Of a stretch of DNA of 63,693 nt, positions 16,755 to 25,467 are shown in pieces. The DNA lies in contig MPNL01000015.1 of assembly GCA_002239005.1 (NCBI GenBank), positions 1 to 63,693 of the forward strand. Reading direction: 5' to 3'. The notes beneath the pieces were generated by a model. It was not told the DNA's origin, ran no database searches, and worked only from the letters and a program-made list of their open reading frames with translations. The translations under genes were made by a program, and so were the position numbers. Origin of the DNA: Truepera sp. bin119. Its GTDB lineage: Bacteria; Deinococcota; Deinococci; Deinococcales; Trueperaceae. The stretch's first letter is position 1. Each line of letters opens with the position of its first letter.

Positions 16755-18844
16755 TGGACCGGCTCACCGTCGAGGACCTGCGCCTGACCTACCACGGCGG
16801 CCGCGGCGCAGTGCGGGCGGTCGACGGCGTGTCGTTCGAGCTGGCGCTCGGCGGTGAGGCGCTGGGGGTGATCGGCGAGTCGGGCAGCGGCAAGAGCAGT
16901 CTGGCGCGGGCGCTGATGCGCCTGCTGCCAAAGAGCGCGAGCGTCACCGGGCGCATGCAGCTCGGGGAGCTCGACCTCGGTGCCATGAGCGACGAGCGCT
17001 TCCGCGTCGAGGTGCGCTGGCGGCGCCTGGCGATGGTGATGCAGAGCGCCATGCACGCACTCAACCCGGTGCTGCGCGTCGGGGAGCAACTGGCCGAGTG
17101 CTGGCGACTCGACGGGGTGGGGCGCCGCGAGGCGCTCCGGCGCTCCGGCGAGCTGCTCGAGCAGGTCGGCCTCGGCGCGCGATCCGCCATGCGTTACCCC
17201 CACGAGCTCTCGGGCGGAATGCGCCAACGGGCGATGATCGCCATGGCGCTCGCCCTCGAACCCGCGGTGCTGATCCTCGACGAGCCCACCAGCGCGCTCG
17301 ACGTCTCGATCCAAGCCCAGATTATGAACCTCCTCAAGCGCCTGCGGAGCGAACGCGGCACGTCGATGCTCTTCATTACCCACGACCTGGCGCTCGCAAG
17401 CGACCTGTGCGACAGCCTGGGGGTTCTCTACGCAGGGCAATTGCGCGAGATCGGCGGCGCCGACGAGGTCCTGACGGCCCCGAACGATCCCTATACCAGG
17501 GCGCTACTCGCCAGCATCCCGCGCCTGCACGGCGGCACCCGCCCTACCTTCCTGCCCGGCGCCCCACCCGACCCCCGTACCCCATCGCCCGGCTGTCGCT
17601 TCCAACCCCGCTGCCCTGTGGCGTTCGAGCCGTGCCGCGAGCATGCGCCCGCCCTGGTCGAGGTGGGCACGGGCCCGCGGGCCCGCTGCTGGCTGTACCA
17701 GCCGCTGCCCGAAAGGGTGGGGCCTGCGAGTGGCGAGTCCGCGAACGGCTCCGGCGCCGGGTCCCGACCTTCCACGCCGCCCGTCCCCGGGGGAGTGCCA
17801 GCTCCCGGCAGCGGCAGCGCCGCCTCTCCTGCCGCACAGCCCCTGGCGCGCCTCGAGGGGGTGAGCCTGTACTACTGGGTGCGGCGGGGTCTCTTCGGCA
17901 ACGCCCCAGTGAAGGCACTCGAGCAGGTCGATCTCACTCTCGGCCGCGGCGAGAGCGTTGCCGTAGTGGGCGAGAGCGGCAGCGGCAAGTCGACGCTGGG
18001 GCGGGCGCTGCTGCGGTTGGGGGTGCCGTTGCGGGGCCGTATCGTGTTCGACGGCCAGGACATCACGGCTCTGACCGAAGCGGAGTTGCACGGGTTCCGA
18101 AGGCAGGTGCAGGCGGTGTTCCAAGATCCCTACGCCAGCCTGAGCCCGTACATGCGCGTCTTCGACCTGGTCGAAGAGCCGCTCCAGATACACGGGCCGC
18201 CTTCCCACAAGGCCCGCCAGGAGCGGGTCCTGACGGCGCTCGAGCACGTCAAGCTGCAGCCCGCCTCCGAGTTCTTGGAGCTCTATCCCCACACCCTCTC
18301 CGGCGGTCAGCGGCAGCGCGTGAGCATCGCCCGCGCCATGGTGCTCGAGCCACAGCTGCTGGTGGCCGACGAGCCGGTGTCGATGATCGACGCCAGCAGC
18401 CGCGCCGAGATCCTCTACCTGTTGCGCGAACTGCAGGAAGGGCGCGACCTGACCCTGCTCACCATCACCCACGACCTCGCCAGCGCGCGGCACTTCGCCG
18501 ACCGCATCGCGGTGATGTACCTCGGCCGCGTCGTCGAGCTCGGTCCGGCGCGGCGCGTCATCGAGTCACCCAAGCACCCGTACACCCGCGGTCTGCTCGC
18601 CGCCGTGCCCGAACCCGACCCCGCCAACCGTCATCAGCTGCGGTCCGTCATCGAAGGGGAGCCGCCCAGCGCGCTGCAGGTGCCGAGCGGCTGCCCGTTC
18701 CACACCCGCTGTGCTGAGGCCATCGCCGGTGTCTGTGACGCCACCTTCCCGGCTGTGACGCACCACGGCGAAGGACACGACGTGGCGTGTCACCTGTACC
18801 CCGCAGGGGACGATGGCGCGACAGCGGAGGTTCGGGGGCGGTGA
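16754..18844 (+). CDS. Fused double ABC ATPase, OppD-OppF type
   Basis: A 696-residue fusion of two peptide-importer ATPases. The ATG at 16754 overlaps the previous stop (TGATG). Domain 1 has Walker A GESGSGKSSLARAL, signature LSGGMRQRA and Walker B VLILDEPTSALD, then the cysteine-containing oligo_HPN tail (CRFQPRCPVAFEPCREHAPAL, cysteines spaced as for an iron-sulfur site). A Pro/Ser/Gly linker (about residues 320-370) leads to domain 2, with GESGSGKSTLGRAL, LSGGQRQRVSIARA and LLVADEPVSMIDAS and its own HPN tail (CPFHTRCAEAIAGVC). It powers the importer formed by the two permeases and is the last gene of the operon. Confidence 0.9.
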   Translation: MDRLTVEDLRLTYHGGRGAVRAVDGVSFELALGGEALGVIGESGSGKSSLARALMRLLPKSASVTGRMQLGELDLGAMSDERFRVEVRWRRLAMVMQSAMHALNPVLRVGEQLAECWRLDGVGRREALRRSGELLEQVGLGARSAMRYPHELSGGMRQRAMIAMALALEPAVLILDEPTSALDVSIQAQIMNLLKRLRSERGTSMLFITHDLALASDLCDSLGVLYAGQLREIGGADEVLTAPNDPYTRALLASIPRLHGGTRPTFLPGAPPDPRTPSPGCRFQPRCPVAFEPCREHAPALVEVGTGPRARCWLYQPLPERVGPASGESANGSGAGSRPSTPPVPGGVPAPGSGSAASPAAQPLARLEGVSLYYWVRRGLFGNAPVKALEQVDLTLGRGESVAVVGESGSGKSTLGRALLRLGVPLRGRIVFDGQDITALTEAELHGFRRQVQAVFQDPYASLSPYMRVFDLVEEPLQIHGPPSHKARQERVLTALEHVKLQPASEFLELYPHTLSGGQRQRVSIARAMVLEPQLLVADEPVSMIDASSRAEILYLLRELQEGRDLTLLTITHDLASARHFADRIAVMYLGRVVELGPARRVIESPKHPYTRGLLAAVPEPDPANRHQLRSVIEGEPPSALQVPSGCPFHTRCAEAIAGVCDATFPAVTHHGEGHDVACHLYPAGDDGATAEVRGR

Positions 18845-18921
18845 TGTCCGCGCGTAGGCCGCTGCCGGCGCCCGAAGGTACGGTGGCTTCCGGGCCAAAC
18901 AAGGAGAGCACGATACGAATA

Positions 18922-18999
18922 GTCCTGGACGGGTTATCCTGGCTTAGCTCGGAAGGCTTGGGAACACCGCGGGAGCGCGGTGGACACCCCCTCCGCCAA
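18922..18999 (+). ncRNA. Putative structured RNA or regulatory element, copy 2
   Basis: Homologous to 6982-7066 (blocks GTCCTGGAC, TTATCC, GGAAGGCT, GGGAAC, GGACACCC). Here the variable segment forms a perfect hairpin, ACCGCG GGAG CGCGGT. The last hairpin is GGTGGA/TCCGCC with a 7-nt loop. An intrinsic terminator follows at 19011-19038. The segment also contains a GTG-started 30-codon reading frame (18980-19072). It may be the 3' end of the ABC operon, a free small RNA, or an attenuating leader of upp. Confidence 0.4.
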
Positions 19000-19010
19000 G
19001 TTTTCCAAAT

Positions 19011-19038
19011 CCTCTGAGGTCTACACCTCAGGGCTTTT
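19011..19038 (+). terminator. Intrinsic terminator upstream of upp
   Basis: The stem CTGAGGT (19014-19020) pairs with ACCTCAG (19025-19031) around a CTAC loop and is followed by GGCTTTTCTT. It lies between the RNA-like element and the upp start codon, so it either ends the upstream transcript or acts as an attenuator for upp. Confidence 0.7.
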
Positions 19039-19056
19039 CTTGGGCAGGTGTACCGA

Positions 19057-19683
19057 ATGCATGTCAGCGTAATCGACCATCCCCTGATCCAGCACAAGCT
19101 CTCGCTCCTGCGCGACCGAAACACCAACATCCGCGATTTCCGGGCTCTATGCACCGAGATCACCATGTTGATGGCGTTCGAGGCCATGCGGGACCTCCCC
19201 CTCGAAGAGGCCTACGTGGAGACCCCGGTCGCCCCCACACGGGTGCGCCGACTGACGGGGAAAGAGCTAGCCCTGGTAGGCATCCTCCGGGCCGGACTGA
19301 TCATGGTCGATGGCATCCTCAGCCTCGTTCCCAACGCCCGGGTCGGGCATGTCGGACTCTACCGGGACCCCAGGACGCTGGAGCCGGTGGAGTATTACAG
19401 GAAGCTACCGTCGGACATCTCCGAACGTGGCGTATTCGTACTCGACCCGATGCTCGCAACCGGGGGGAGCGCTGTGGCCACCATCAGGATACTGAAGGAG
19501 AGAGGGGTGAGCAGCATCCGGTTGCTCTGCATCCTCGGGGCACCCGAGGGGGTGGAGGCGGTCCGATCTACTCACCCTGACGTCGAAATCATCCTCGCGG
19601 CCCTCGACGAGCGGCTCAACGAGAAGGGCTACATCGTCCCTGGACTCGGAGATGCCGGAGACCGCATCTACGGGACCCAATAG
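19057..19683 (+). CDS. upp: Uracil phosphoribosyltransferase
   Basis: A 208-residue cytosolic salvage enzyme that makes UMP from uracil and PRPP. The PRPP-binding loop is seen in [15 protein letters not shown]. The uracil-site segment is near the C terminus, in [16 protein letters not shown], and the N terminus [15 protein letters not shown] is typical. The ATG at 19057 is preferred over the upstream GTG at 19048 because AGGTG lies 7 nt before it. The length is normal for the family. The terminator-like hairpin just upstream suggests control by attenuation, although I see no convincing PyrR site. The next gene follows after 43 bp. Confidence 0.95.
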   Translation: MHVSVIDHPLIQHKLSLLRDRNTNIRDFRALCTEITMLMAFEAMRDLPLEEAYVETPVAPTRVRRLTGKELALVGILRAGLIMVDGILSLVPNARVGHVGLYRDPRTLEPVEYYRKLPSDISERGVFVLDPMLATGGSAVATIRILKERGVSSIRLLCILGAPEGVEAVRSTHPDVEIILAALDERLNEKGYIVPGLGDAGDRIYGTQ

Positions 19684-19713
19684 ATCTCACATCCACATCT
19701 CGGACCATAAGCG

Positions 19714-19719
19714 TATGAT
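19714..19719 (+). promoter_or_regulatory. TANNNT-type -10 element for the WecA-like gene
   Basis: TATGAT lies 7 nt before GTG 19727, with no ribosome binding site between them. This spacing matches leaderless promoters known in Deinococcus. No clear -35 box is visible. Confidence 0.4.
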
Positions 19720-19726
19720 AGGGGTT

Positions 19727-20812
19727 GTGCAGTTGAATGCGAGCTACCTGCCATTAGCGGTCTTGGCTTTCGTGACAGCCCTCGTCGCCGTGGCCCTCTT
19801 CGTCCCCAATGTGCGTTCGTTCGCCGAGCGCATCGGCGCTGTGCAACAGGGTGGCGGGAGGCGAGTGCACCGTGGGACCATGCCTAATATCGGCGGAGTA
19901 GCCATCCTCGGTGGCTTCCTGCTAGCCCTGGTGGTAGGGAGTCTGCTGCAGCCAGCTCTGATCAACACCTTCCGGACCGAGCTGTTAGCCATCGTTCTGG
20001 GTGGAGTCCTCATGACCCTAGTCGGATTCATCGATGACATCTGGGAGGTACCCGCCGCGATGCGCCTCGTCACGCAGTTCATGGCGGCGGGTATCCTGGT
20101 GGTAAACGGCGTCAAGATCGACTTCATTACCAACTACTTCGGTAGCTCTCGCTATCTATTCATCCCCGAGACGCTCGCGATAATCCTGACCCTGGTGTGG
20201 GTTGTAGGGTTCACCAACGCCTTCAACTTCATCGACGGCCTCGACGGCCTCTCCTCGGGCATCGCGACGATCGCGAGTCTAAGCCTCCTCGCCGTGGCGC
20301 TGCAACTCCCCGACCGTGGCGCGACCGTACTGCTCCTAGCCGCCCTCGCTGGCTCCTCTCTCGGCTTCCTCCGCCACAACTTCAGCCCGGCCAAGATCAT
20401 TATGGGGGACTCCGGTGCCTACCTTCTCGGCTACACGCTCTCTGCGGTAAGCGTCCTGGGCGCCCTCAAAGTGACGGCCGCCGTGACCGTGGTAGCCCCG
20501 GTCCTGGTGCTGGCACTCCCAGTCGTCGACCTTACCCAGGTCACGGTCCGTCGTCTCTCGCGGGGGGTAAGCCCGGCCGTTGCGGGCAACGACCACATCC
20601 ATGACCTCCTCCGGCAGCGGAGCGGGTCGAACCGCCTGACAGTAGTGCTGTTGTGGGTCGCCACGCTGATACTAGGCTTCCTCGGAATGATGCTCTCGAG
20701 CACCCCACCCCCCCTTATGTACCTCACCATCTCGACAACTATTATCCTGATTGCGACCGTGAGCCTCCTGCGCCTTTACGAGGTGCGCCGAGAGCGGCTC
20801 TCGGCGCCGTGA
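19727..20812 (+). CDS. WecA/MraY-family polyprenyl-phosphate glycosyl-1-phosphate transferase
   Basis: A 361-residue membrane enzyme with about ten helices that transfers a sugar-1-phosphate (probably GlcNAc-1-P) to undecaprenyl phosphate, starting cell-surface glycan synthesis. Conserved loops are visible: [12 protein letters not shown] (the DD pair), [17 protein letters not shown] and [12 protein letters not shown] in the cytoplasmic histidine loop. Two starts are possible. GTG 19727 is chosen because TATGAT precedes it by 7 nt; ATG 19715 lies inside that hexamer. It overlaps wecB by 4 bp (GTGA), and a WecA-WecB pair makes and uses UDP-GlcNAc/ManNAc precursors. MraY itself is less likely here because no mur genes are near. 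Confidence 0.85.
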   Translation: MQLNASYLPLAVLAFVTALVAVALFVPNVRSFAERIGAVQQGGGRRVHRGTMPNIGGVAILGGFLLALVVGSLLQPALINTFRTELLAIVLGGVLMTLVGFIDDIWEVPAAMRLVTQFMAAGILVVNGVKIDFITNYFGSSRYLFIPETLAIILTLVWVVGFTNAFNFIDGLDGLSSGIATIASLSLLAVALQLPDRGATVLLLAALAGSSLGFLRHNFSPAKIIMGDSGAYLLGYTLSAVSVLGALKVTAAVTVVAPVLVLALPVVDLTQVTVRRLSRGVSPAVAGNDHIHDLLRQRSGSNRLTVVLLWVATLILGFLGMMLSSTPPPLMYLTISTTIILIATVSLLRLYEVRRERLSAP

Positions 20813-21936
20813 CCCGGCGCATCTGCGTCGCATTCGGCACTCGACCCGAGGCCTCCAAAATGGGGCCCGTTATACACGCCCTGCGGAACTGTCCCGACCT
20901 CGAGCCCATCGTGCTCGTCACCGGGCAGCACCGGCAGCAACTCGACATGATGCTAGAGGTGTTCGACCTCAAGGCCGACGCTGACCTCGGCGTGATGACC
21001 GAGAGGCAGTCGCTCGCCGACCTGACCGCCCGAATCGTACCGGCCTCAGCGGAGGCGATCCGGCGGCTCAAACCCGACTACCTGCTCATTCACGGCGACA
21101 CGCTCACCACCTTCGCCGTGGCCCTAGCCGCCTTCTTCGAGGGCGTCCCCATCGCCCACGTGGAAGCGGGGCTACGCTCCCACGACCTTGGACAGCCCTT
21201 CCCCGAAGAGGCCAACCGGCGGCTCACCGACGTGCTCACCGATCTCGACCTCCCCCCTACCCCCCGCGCCCGCGACAACCTCCTCGCTGAGGGGAAGTCA
21301 GCGGAGCGAATGGTGGTGACCGGAAACACCGTTGTGGACGCGGTTCGATACTTCTCCGACCGGGTCGCCCCACCACCCTCTCTGCCAGAGGGTCCGCTGA
21401 TAGGGATCACGCTGCACCGCAGGGAGAATCTGCCGGTCCTCGCCGACCTCGCTGGAGCGATCGCGGACGTGGCCCGGGCGCATCCGGAGATCACCTTCGT
21501 CTACCCTGTACACTTCAATCCGGCTGTGCGGGAGGCGGTCTGGCCCGCCCTGAGCGACCTCCCCAACGTCGTACTCGACGACCCCTGGGACTACCCAGCC
21601 CTGCTCGCGCTGTTAGGGCGCTCTATGCTGTTCATTACCGACTCGGGGGGTATTCAGGAGGAGGGGGCCACCCTCGGCGTGCCCGTAGTGGTGCTTCGCA
21701 ACGTCACCGAACGACCGGAGGGGGTGGAGGTGGGCATCCTCACCCTCGCCGGCACCGACCCCGATCGGGTCCGAGATCTACTGCTCAGACTCCTCGGCGA
21801 TGATGAGAGGTTACGAGCTAAGCGCAGTGCCCCGAATCCGTACGGGGACGGGAGGGCGTCCGAGCGGGTAGTCCAGGCAGTAGCCTGGCGGCTAGGGCTG
21901 GCCGAACGTCCCCAAGATTGGCGACCCGACGCCTGA
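20809..21936 (+). CDS. wecB: UDP-N-acetylglucosamine 2-epimerase (non-hydrolysing)
   Basis: A 375-residue cytosolic enzyme that interconverts UDP-GlcNAc and UDP-ManNAc for surface polysaccharide. Family motifs are intact: [67 protein letters not shown] and the UDP-binding [12 protein letters not shown]. The GTG start at 20809 overlaps the stop of the WecA-like gene; the frame is open further upstream, but that part lies inside the transferase gene. Length and residues suggest a functional enzyme. Confidence 0.92.
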   Translation: MTRRICVAFGTRPEASKMGPVIHALRNCPDLEPIVLVTGQHRQQLDMMLEVFDLKADADLGVMTERQSLADLTARIVPASAEAIRRLKPDYLLIHGDTLTTFAVALAAFFEGVPIAHVEAGLRSHDLGQPFPEEANRRLTDVLTDLDLPPTPRARDNLLAEGKSAERMVVTGNTVVDAVRYFSDRVAPPPSLPEGPLIGITLHRRENLPVLADLAGAIADVARAHPEITFVYPVHFNPAVREAVWPALSDLPNVVLDDPWDYPALLALLGRSMLFITDSGGIQEEGATLGVPVVVLRNVTERPEGVEVGILTLAGTDPDRVRDLLLRLLGDDERLRAKRSAPNPYGDGRASERVVQAVAWRLGLAERPQDWRPDA

Positions 21937-21942
21937 TACCAT
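21937..21942 (+). promoter_or_regulatory. TANNNT -10 element for folP
   Basis: TACCAT lies 6 nt before GTG 21949 with no ribosome binding site between, fitting a leaderless transcript. The 12-bp gap after wecB leaves room for little else. Confidence 0.4.
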
Positions 21943-21948
21943 AATCCC

Positions 21949-22806
21949 GTGAGGGCTTTCGAACTCCGCTTCCGGCGACCGGTCCCGGGGGGCGAACCCT
22001 CTGGAGAGGGGTTTGCCCTGCGCTGGCAGGGCACCGCCGTCATGGGCATCGTGAACGTCACTCCGGATAGCTTCAGCGACGGTGGTCACTTCGCCACTGC
22101 CGCCGCCGCCATCGATGCGGGGCTGGCCATGGCAGCGGCCGGGGCATTGCTGGTCGATGTGGGAGGGGAGTCGACCAGACCCGGCGCCACCCCCGTCCCC
22201 GCACACGAGGAGTTAAGTCGGGTTCTACCTGTCATCGAGGGGTTGGCAGCGGGAGAGGTGGCGGTAAGCATCGACACCTCCAAGCCCGATGTCGCCAGGG
22301 AGGCACTCTCCGCAGGAGCCTGCCTGGTGAACGATGTAAGGGGGCTCCGGGACCCCGCCCTGCGCGCGGTCTGTGCGGAGGCCGGGGCGCCTGCGGTCCT
22401 CACGCACATGCAGGGAACACCGGAGACTATGCAGCGCGCGCCCAGCTACGGCGACGTGGTCGAGGAGGTGTCCACCTTCCTACGCCGTGGGGCCGAACGG
22501 GCCCTCAAGGAGGGGATCGTGGACATAATCGTCGATCCCGGGATCGGGTTCGGCAAGCGACTAGAGCATAACCTCGCCCTACTACGAGCCCTGCCGCGAC
22601 TCGCCAGCGGACATCCCCTGCTCATCGGGGCGTCTCGGAAGCAGCTCATCGAGTCTCTCTCCGGCGAGACCGCTCCGACCGCCCGAGATCCGGGCAGTCT
22701 GGCGCTCCACCTCCACGCGGCCGCGTCAGGAGCGGCTATGGTTCGGGCGCATGATGTCGCAGCGCACCTTCAGGCGCTCAGAGTCTGGGAGGGGATCGGT
22801 GGATAA
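21949..22806 (+). CDS. folP: Dihydropteroate synthase
   Basis: A 285-residue TIM-barrel enzyme that joins 6-hydroxymethyl-7,8-dihydropterin pyrophosphate with p-aminobenzoate in folate synthesis. Signature 1 is VMGIVNVTPDSFSDGG and signature 2 is VDVGGESTRPGATPV. NDVRGL, DPGIGFGKRLEHNL and LLIGASRKQLI complete the pterin and pABA sites. The GTG start is supported by a -10-like hexamer 6 nt upstream. About 25 residues precede the barrel, a little longer than usual. It overlaps folB by 8 bp and begins a folP-folB-folK run. Confidence 0.93.
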   Translation: MRAFELRFRRPVPGGEPSGEGFALRWQGTAVMGIVNVTPDSFSDGGHFATAAAAIDAGLAMAAAGALLVDVGGESTRPGATPVPAHEELSRVLPVIEGLAAGEVAVSIDTSKPDVAREALSAGACLVNDVRGLRDPALRAVCAEAGAPAVLTHMQGTPETMQRAPSYGDVVEEVSTFLRRGAERALKEGIVDIIVDPGIGFGKRLEHNLALLRALPRLASGHPLLIGASRKQLIESLSGETAPTARDPGSLALHLHAAASGAAMVRAHDVAAHLQALRVWEGIGG

Positions 22807-23158
22807 GATCGTACTCGAGGGGCTCGATTTCCACGGCCATCATGGGGTGTTCGAGGAGGAGGCTCGGCTCGGTGCCCGCTTCACGATCGATGTAGAGCTC
22901 TACCTCGATCTCCCCAGAGAGGATCTGCTGGCCTGTACCGTCGACTATTCCAGGGTGTATCGCCTGGTTCGCCACGAGGTCACGGAGCAGCGCTACCGCT
23001 TGATCGAAACGCTGGCTACCCGGATAGCGCACCAGCTCCTCGAGACCGAGCCTGCGGTAGGTCAGGTGGTGGTGCGGGTCCATAAGCCCCACGCCCCGCT
23101 ACCGGGCGTTCTGCGCAATGTGTATGTCGAAGTGCGTAGGGACCGGGCTGCTGACTGA
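22799..23158 (+). CDS. folB: Dihydroneopterin aldolase
   Basis: A 119-residue enzyme that converts dihydroneopterin to 6-hydroxymethyl-dihydropterin. Conserved elements are IVLEGLDFHGHHGVFEEEAR near the N terminus, VDYSRVYRLV in the middle and the catalytic-lysine segment VRVHKPHAPLPG. The GTG at 22799 gives the standard family N terminus; the longer open frame lies inside folP. It overlaps both neighbours, which indicates translational coupling. Confidence 0.92.
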   Translation: MDKIVLEGLDFHGHHGVFEEEARLGARFTIDVELYLDLPREDLLACTVDYSRVYRLVRHEVTEQRYRLIETLATRIAHQLLETEPAVGQVVVRVHKPHAPLPGVLRNVYVEVRRDRAAD

Positions 23159-23666
23159 GACCGATCTCGCCTACATCGGGGTGGGGAGCAATCTCGACCG
23201 GCCCCTCGAGCAGCTCTCTGCAGCCAGTATGAAGCTCGCCACCGTCGGAGAGGTGCAGGCCCGGTCGAGCATATACCTCACTGAACCGGTAGGCGGGCCA
23301 CCGAACCAGCCGCTCTACCTCAACGCGGTCCTGGTGCTGGCCCCGGGAGCGGGGCTCGACCGACCCGAGGCACTCCTGGAGGCACTCCTCGAGATCGAGC
23401 GAGGGCAGGGACGGGTGCGCCGCGAACGGTGGGGCGCCCGCAGCCTCGACCTCGACCTGTTGAGCGTCGGCGGTCGCAGCGTCGATTGCCCGCAGTTGAC
23501 ACTGCCCCACCCCCGGATGATGGGGCGGGCCTTCGTCTTAGCCCCACTGTGCGAGGTCGCGCCGGGCTGGCGCCACCCGGTCACGGCTGAGGGTGCCTGT
23601 GAGGCGCTGGAACGGGTCGGGAGTGAGTTCGTGGTCCGGACCGACCTCGCTTGGCAGCTGGGGTAG
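23124..23666 (+). CDS. folK: 6-hydroxymethyl-dihydropterin pyrophosphokinase
   Basis: A 180-residue kinase that supplies the pyrophosphorylated pterin to FolP. Seen motifs: AYIGVGSNLDRP, SSIYLTEPVGGPPNQPLYLN, and RWGARSLDLDLL, which carries the metal-binding aspartates, followed by LPHPRMMGRAFVLAPL. The start is uncertain: ATG 23118, ATG 23124 or a later codon are all possible, since the first residues overlap folB and have no clear ribosome binding site. The next gene starts 11 bp after the stop. Confidence 0.92.
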   Translation: MSKCVGTGLLTETDLAYIGVGSNLDRPLEQLSAASMKLATVGEVQARSSIYLTEPVGGPPNQPLYLNAVLVLAPGAGLDRPEALLEALLEIERGQGRVRRERWGARSLDLDLLSVGGRSVDCPQLTLPHPRMMGRAFVLAPLCEVAPGWRHPVTAEGACEALERVGSEFVVRTDLAWQLG

Positions 23667-23677
23667 ACTGCCTCCCG

Positions 23678-24385
23678 ATGCGCCTATTCGCTATCGCCGA
23701 TCCCCACCTGTCGAGCGCCCAGCCTATGCCCATGAACATCTTCGGCCCGAACTGGGAGGGGCACCCCGAAGCATTCTTCGAAGGGTGGAGTTCGCTGGTG
23801 GGGCGGGATGACCTAGTCCTTATTCCCGGTGACCTGTCCTGGGCGAGAACCCTTGAGGGGGCGATGCCCGATCTCGAATCGATTGCGGCGTTGCCGGGGC
23901 GGAAGGTCATCCTCCGGGGAAACCACGACTTCTGGTGGCCCTCGATAAGCAAGCTCCGCGCCGCCCTCCCGGACGGTATGTGGGCCATCCAGAACGACGC
24001 CGTCGCGATCAACGGTGTTGTCATCGCCGGTACCCGCGGCTGGACCTGCCCCGGGAGTTACAGTTTCAGCGCAGAGGATGAGAAGATCTATCAGCGGGAA
24101 CTTACCCGCCTAGACCTCTCACTGGCGGCCGCCTCGAGGCTTTCGGGAGAGCGATTCGTGGTCATGCTCCACTACCCGCCGACCAACTCCCAGCTCGAGC
24201 CGTCGGGCTTCACCGAGAGGCTGCTGAGAGCTGCCCCAGACGCCGTCATCTTTGGGCATCTCCATAGCGGGGAGCCGGTCCAACTCCCCGATCTAGGGGA
24301 GATAGCCGTCCACTTCGTGGCGGCCGACGCCCTAGGGTTCAGACCGAAGCGGATTGAGACCTGCGCCCTACCTCTGAGTCGGTGA
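23678..24385 (+). CDS. Calcineurin-like metallophosphoesterase
   Basis: A 235-residue cytosolic phosphoesterase. All metal-binding blocks are present: FAIADPHLS, IPGDLSW, LRGNHDFWWP, VVMLHYPPTN and FGHLHSG. I recall similar predicted phosphohydrolases beside folate or cell-wall genes in Gram-positive bacteria and Deinococci, with unknown substrate. TAGACT lies 8 nt before the ATG at 23678 and may be a leaderless -10 element. It converges with the DUF2203 gene. Confidence 0.85.
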   Translation: MRLFAIADPHLSSAQPMPMNIFGPNWEGHPEAFFEGWSSLVGRDDLVLIPGDLSWARTLEGAMPDLESIAALPGRKVILRGNHDFWWPSISKLRAALPDGMWAIQNDAVAINGVVIAGTRGWTCPGSYSFSAEDEKIYQRELTRLDLSLAAASRLSGERFVVMLHYPPTNSQLEPSGFTERLLRAAPDAVIFGHLHSGEPVQLPDLGEIAVHFVAADALGFRPKRIETCALPLSR

Positions 24386-24409
24386 ATCCTGGCCGCTGCG
24401 ACTCGCGCC

Positions 24410-24811
24410 TCAGGCATTGGCTATGGTGGCACCTACGTTCAGGTCCGGCAGCGGTTGCGGTGTGCTATCCCCGGTGAGGCGCCGGAAGTGGGTGATGGTG
24501 TCCTGCCCCCGTTCCCAGGTGAGCAGGATCATCTCGGCACCGAACTTGCTCGGAAAGTCGACCAGGCCGGACTCGACGTCCTCCAGCTGCACGCCGAGGC
24601 GGTCTAGGTCGGCCTTGCGCTCCCGGATTACCGAGAGGAGGAAGTTGATCTCTTGGGAGACGTTTCGGGCCTCGGGGCTATCAGGATCCAGGGAGACCAG
24701 AGACTGGCGCAGACTCAGCATATCACGGATGGCCTCCTGCATCTCGCCGAGGCTTGTGTCGACCACCGGAAGGAGTCCGGTGGCTTCCTCAAGCGTGAAC
24801 AGTCTGTACAT
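24410..24811 (-). CDS. DUF2203 family protein
   Basis: A 133-residue helical cytosolic protein that begins MYRLFTLEEATGLLPVVDTS, the usual start of DUF2203, and includes the segment GVQLEDVESGLVDFPSKFG. The function of the family is unknown. Starts further upstream (ATG 24838 or 24916) are open, but the family N terminus supports 24811; GAGG directly abuts this ATG, an unusually short spacing, so the true start may be 24838. Convergent with the metallophosphoesterase, 24 bp apart. Confidence 0.8.
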   Translation of the reverse strand: MYRLFTLEEATGLLPVVDTSLGEMQEAIRDMLSLRQSLVSLDPDSPEARNVSQEINFLLSVIRERKADLDRLGVQLEDVESGLVDFPSKFGAEMILLTWERGQDTITHFRRLTGDSTPQPLPDLNVGATIANA

Positions 24812-24838
24812 CCTCAGAGCATCCCTTCTACCGCCCAT

Positions 24839-25467
24839 TCTACCCCTTGTGGTCACAAAGCGCTGTATTGGAGCCCGATCACAGCTATTATCCTGCGAAA
24901 GCGAGTGTGCTCGCAACCCTCCAGATAGCTACCAGCCACCGGGATAGTCCGGCGTGGCGCCTTCGCAAACTGCCCTACCACCCGAGTACGGTGGCCAGCA
25001 AGGACCTCAGCCCGGTTCGGGGTGGAGGTAGGGCGCGATTCAAGTGAAGAGCTCCCGGAGGCCACCGAAGCCAACGACCGGGTTCTCTCCCCCTCAGGGG
25101 CGTAGAGCGCAGCGTGGCCGGCCGAACTGCACATCGTGGGCGTGCACAAGCGTTGGCAACTCACCCCGCCGAGTGCAAAGCGCCCAAAGGCGGGGGCCGA
25201 ACCGCTCCTGGCCGGTGTGGCATGGCCCAGGCGCTTGCGAACAAACTCCTCAGACCGGACCCCCCAGGTCAGTCCCGTAACGCCCGCTTCGCCGTTGCGG
25301 TCTGTCGACCGGGGAGATCCCCACCAAATCCAGAGCGCCTTTGGCCTCGAGCACGTTGTCGTGGGCAGGGATACCATAGTGTCAGGGCAATGGGGCGCGA
25401 AGAGCGCGGCGTCACGCCGGCACCGCAGCGCCAATCCCCGAAAGTGGGAAGCGAGGGGAACTATCAC
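24839..25467. other. Intergenic stretch upstream of the SulP gene
   Basis: About 630 bp between divergent genes. Both strands have long open frames, but these have odd composition, no ribosome binding sites and no family I recognise. TACCAT at 25372-25377 is a possible -10 hexamer for the transporter, 90 bp from its start. I see no tRNA or clear hairpin. Confidence 0.4.

Noticed and set aside
24853-25467. 204-codon minus-strand frame
   Set aside because: Odd composition, no ribosome binding site, no family resemblance; it overlaps the upstream regions of two better genes.
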